Of a DNA stretch of 64,000 bases, positions 61,305-64,000 are shown one piece after another; the stretch's first letter is position 1, and the number at the start of each line of letters is the position of its first letter. The notes below the pieces were generated by a model. That model did not search any database. It had not been told where the DNA came from and saw only the letters and a program-made list of their open reading frames with translations. The stretch covers positions 1 to 64,000 of the forward strand of contig DGQT01000027.1 of the NCBI GenBank assembly GCA_002390845.1. The letters run 5' to 3'. Origin of the DNA: Chitinophagaceae bacterium UBA4407. Its GTDB lineage: Bacteria; Bacteroidota; Bacteroidia; Chitinophagales; Chitinophagaceae. The position numbers were made by a program, and so were the translations under genes.

Positions 61305-62545
61305 GCGATTATGTTTTTTCTTGTGAGTATAATAGCCCAGTAGCATACGAGTATCAACTGAGTTAGAAACAGGCCGGCCAACACTCCGTTAAGATTCCAT
61401 GTAAGAATCATCCATCTTGCTGTACAAATGCTGAAGGCAGAGGCAATAAGGTAGCCGGTGAAATAATATTTATTCATAAAATGAACACGCAATGCAACCC
61501 TTAATGGATTACCTGTTAAGATAAGCAGGTATATAAGGGCCAATGCGTACATAATGTAACTATACTGGGTGTAATCTGCGCCGCCGGCAAGCTGCAATAC
61601 CTGTTTTGCAAAGACAGACAAAAGCAATAACAGCGGGGCAATATATAAGAATGATTTTTTGAAAACAATTTTGAGGTAGGCGCCGAGGTCTTTGCCATCG
61701 GCATGCACGCTTGCTGCTTTTGGAACTGTATAATTTTCGATTGACTGCAATAACACGTTCAGCAAGCCGTAGATATATTGGGCCAATCTTAATGCACCTA
61801 GTGCGGCAGAGCCCAGCCACCATCCGGCTGCCACTACAAAAAAGTTGCCTGAACCCCATTGTAGCAATGCTGACAATAAAAGCCACCCCGATTTTGCTTT
61901 ATGAAGTTTTACGGTGGTCTTTATTTCTGATACAACCGGTTTTCCCGGGCTTAACCAAATAATTCCTGCAATGACTGATGGGATAAATGTCAGTGCAACA
62001 ATCCAGCAAGCCAGTGCCAAATTCAGTTTGCCAAAAATGGCGAACAGGGCAAGCACCAGCATTTGTAAGATATTGGTAATGGCATCTATCCAAAGTGCTT
62101 TTGCCGGTTGTTCTTTTGTGAGAAATATCTTCCTGAGATAGTCTTGCAGCAGGAATAGTATTATGTACAACAGAGCCGGAATAATCGCCGTCTGGTGGAT
62201 ATGAAAAAATGAAGGGAAAACCAAAATAGCAATTATGACGATAAGGGAAAGTGCTGATAAAAAAATAATCTCTGCAAAAAATAAGCTGGCGGAATAAGAA
62301 GATTTTATTTTTTGATCGAAGCCTGGGAACATAACCTGAAAAATGCCGGTGATGGAAGCCTGTTGTATGGAAAGAACAAACATCTGTAGCAGAATGATAC
62401 CGGAGAATTTTCCATATTCACTAAGCCCCAAAGAACGTGCAAGCAGTATGTTAGTGGCAAATGAAGCACCACTTACCAGCACCTGATCTGCAAGCATCAG
62501 CATTTTAGGGTTGCTGTATTTTTTTATAAGTTCAAGTGGTTTCAT
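61280..62545 (-). CDS. Wzx-like polysaccharide flippase
   Basis: ATG 62545 gives MKPLELIKKYSNPKMLMLAD, 16 bases after the Wzc-like gene. The 421-residue protein has about twelve to fourteen helices of the MOP exporter (polysaccharide_synt) type: FATNILLARSLGLSEYGKFS is the characteristic first loop. It moves the lipid-linked repeat unit across the inner membrane. Confidence 0.9.
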   Translation of the reverse strand: MKPLELIKKYSNPKMLMLADQVLVSGASFATNILLARSLGLSEYGKFSGIILLQMFVLSIQQASITGIFQVMFPGFDQKIKSSYSASLFFAEIIFLSALSLIVIIAILVFPSFFHIHQTAIIPALLYIILFLLQDYLRKIFLTKEQPAKALWIDAITNILQMLVLALFAIFGKLNLALACWIVALTFIPSVIAGIIWLSPGKPVVSEIKTTVKLHKAKSGWLLLSALLQWGSGNFFVVAAGWWLGSAALGALRLAQYIYGLLNVLLQSIENYTVPKAASVHADGKDLGAYLKIVFKKSFLYIAPLLLLLSVFAKQVLQLAGGADYTQYSYIMYALALIYLLILTGNPLRVALRVHFMNKYYFTGYLIASAFSICTARWMILTWNLNGVLAGLFLTQLILVCYWAIILTRKNIIAWKLFTSF

Positions 62546-62561
62546 TGATAGATTTATTGAA

Positions 62562-64000
62562 TTATTTCTTTTTGAAGATTCTTCTTGCAAAACCAAGAGC
62601 TTGTCTGAATAGCGTTGGTGTGTATCCATTCCTGTTTAACAAGAATTGCATGTTTGGAATCTGCAGGTCTTCCTTAAGGAGGTCGGCTTCTTCTATACGT
62701 GACTTGCGTGTAATACGGCTATCGAGTAAGAAGAGGTTAAGCGTTCCGGAAGCCATCGCCAGCAAGGAAGAAGATTCTTTTTTTAAAGGAGCATTTTTTA
62801 TAACAATCACATCGTTATCTTCCTTCCATTTGTCGATAAGTTTTTTCCAGACATCAGGTTGTTTCCATTTTAGCCCGGAAACCGGCAGCGATACTAGATT
62901 AAGCCCGTTGGAAGCGCTGCCTGCAATAGTTGAATCAACATCAACAAGCAAGACCTTTTTGCCAAGATTCTCGATAGATTTTGCCAGAGCTGTGGCCACA
63001 AATCTTTTACCTTCATTTTTGTCAAAAGATGAGCAAACAATGACCGAACCCGAGCCAAGCCATTTTTTTATTTCAATTTCAAGTGCTGTTTTGTCAAAAA
63101 ATAATTCACGGTTTTTTTCTTTCGAAAGGAATGGTATTGCAGATAGTACCGGGGTATCAGAACTTCTTTGAATACTGTTCAAATCGTTAACCCTTCCTTT
63201 AATAAAGTGTACAAGATAGATCAGGAAAATACCGCCAAGAAAGCCTAAGAAACCTGCTACCGCTTTTAGTAAGGTTACATTTGGTGACACAGCCGTAGTG
63301 GGAACTTCTCCGGCTGCAAGAATCCTGTGAAAGGAGATATTAGCAGCCCTGGTAATTTCAGCATCGGTTCTTTTTTCATGCAGGAATTTGTATATGTCTT
63401 CATTAAGACCAAAATTCCTGTCCAGTATAACCATGTTTTTTTGCTTGGAGGGCATATCTGCGAAAGCTGACTCTGCATCTTTAATAGCATTGTCAAGCTC
63501 GTTATATTTTACCTGAAGATTTTCCCTGGAATTCTTGATTCCTTCGACCAGGTAATCATTCATGTCTTTGAGCTTTTCATCCACAATCAGTACTTTTTCA
63601 TTTTCAGGAGTATATTTCAAAAGCAGATCGCGTTTTTCCGCCTGTAATGCTTTCATTTTTTTTACAATTTCTGTAGAAAGCAGGTCATTGTATGCTTCGA
63701 AGTTTGGAGCTAATTCAAGAAAATTATCCCTGCCACGCTGTACATAGTTATTAAGGCTGTCAATACTTACAAGGCTCATTTTAGCGTTGGCAAGTTGTTT
63801 TTTAAGTTCGCTGATCTTTCTAAGGTCGGATTCGGTTTCCTGCGGAATACTAATAATTCCTTTTTGATATTTGTAACTTTCTATTGCATTCTCACTTGCA
63901 GAAAGTTTATTGTTGTAATTGTTAAGTTGCTTGTTGAGAAAATCAACAGTAGTATCTGCAGTCTTATATTTTTCAGTAATATAATCATTGATATATGCCT
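62562..64000 (-). CDS. Wzc/GumC-like exopolysaccharide chain-length protein, degenerate kinase (5' end outside window)
   Basis: The frame stays open from 63779 through the window edge (reading back AYINDYITEKYKTADTTVDF), so the start lies outside. A long periplasmic coiled coil/GNVR region precedes a membrane helix (AVAGFLGFLGGIFLIYLVHF). A cytosolic BY-kinase-like domain follows. Its Walker A is degraded (DKNEGKRFVA instead of GEGKT/S), Walker A' VLLVDVD is kept, and the C-terminus (LGFARRIFKKK) lacks a Tyr cluster. It likely sets chain length without kinase activity. Confidence 0.88.
   Translation of the reverse strand, partial: AYINDYITEKYKTADTTVDFLNKQLNNYNNKLSASENAIESYKYQKGIISIPQETESDLRKISELKKQLANAKMSLVSIDSLNNYVQRGRDNFLELAPNFEAYNDLLSTEIVKKMKALQAEKRDLLLKYTPENEKVLIVDEKLKDMNDYLVEGIKNSRENLQVKYNELDNAIKDAESAFADMPSKQKNMVILDRNFGLNEDIYKFLHEKRTDAEITRAANISFHRILAAGEVPTTAVSPNVTLLKAVAGFLGFLGGIFLIYLVHFIKGRVNDLNSIQRSSDTPVLSAIPFLSKEKNRELFFDKTALEIEIKKWLGSGSVIVCSSFDKNEGKRFVATALAKSIENLGKKVLLVDVDSTIAGSASNGLNLVSLPVSGLKWKQPDVWKKLIDKWKEDNDVIVIKNAPLKKESSSLLAMASGTLNLFLLDSRITRKSRIEEADLLKEDLQIPNMQFLLNRNGYTPTLFRQALGFARRIFKKK

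Overview
The window looks like a chromosomal segment of a Bacteroidota, most probably a Chitinophagaceae-type bacterium. The reasons are C-terminal type IX secretion (T9SS) sorting domains on three large secreted proteins, AT-rich intergenic DNA without strong Shine-Dalgarno sites, a few promoters of the TTTG / TAnnTTTG type, and families typical of the phylum (NagB fused to a PIG-L deacetylase, DUF481, Tat-exported Gfo/Idh/MocA oxidoreductase, FG-GAP/UnbV proteins). The species assignment is inference.

Layout. 1-31 kb holds mostly single genes or short operons: the end of fusA; a zinc metalloprotease; a T9SS protein flanked by direct repeats; a sulfatase-modifying-factor-like protein with a Gfo/Idh/MocA oxidoreductase; DUF481 and lipoprotein genes; a cytosolic HtrA-like protease with a zinc ribbon and a partner gene; a three-gene envelope operon; a CocE-type hydrolase; a GH20 hexosaminidase; a leucine-rich-repeat T9SS protein; a PfkB sugar kinase; a GH63-like glycosidase; a decayed subtilase-CBM48 gene; a ferric-reductase/Rieske operon; a tRNA-Arg and nagB. 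32.7-34.0 kb is an intact IS110-family element. 34.2-40.6 kb holds an OmpA lipoprotein and a 1,552-residue T9SS protein. 41-49 kb is a predicted nitric-oxide signalling locus: FIST (NosP-like) protein, 1,549-residue multi-PAS hybrid kinase with an HNOBA-like N-terminus, H-NOX protein and an NtrC-type regulator. 49-64 kb is an exopolysaccharide locus on the minus strand (WecA-like transferase, glycosyltransferases, kinase-like fusion protein, acyltransferase, O-antigen ligase, flippase, Wzc-like protein running off the window).

Two things stand out. First, about 22 copies of a dispersed palindromic element occupy most of the longer intergenic gaps. Its inner arms are TTGCGTCGCACACTTGTAC and its complement, with outer TTTTGAGCCnGGC / GCCnGGCTCAAAA ends. 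Second, the IS110 element sits inside one of these palindromes. Its leader encodes an RNA that folds into two internal-loop hairpins. The guide strands of the first match the palindrome target on both sides of a GT/AC core; those of the second match the element's own two ends. This is the architecture of a bridge RNA. Circularising the element would also create a Bacteroidota promoter (TTTG-N20-TACCTTTG) that is broken in the integrated state.

In the NO locus the likely flow is: H-NOX and/or FIST sense NO, the hybrid kinase relays phosphate through REC and HPt domains, and the sigma-54 type regulator acts. The regulator gene starts 60 bp past the exopolysaccharide gene wecA on the same strand, so a link from NO to exopolysaccharide or biofilm control is plausible but not shown by sequence.
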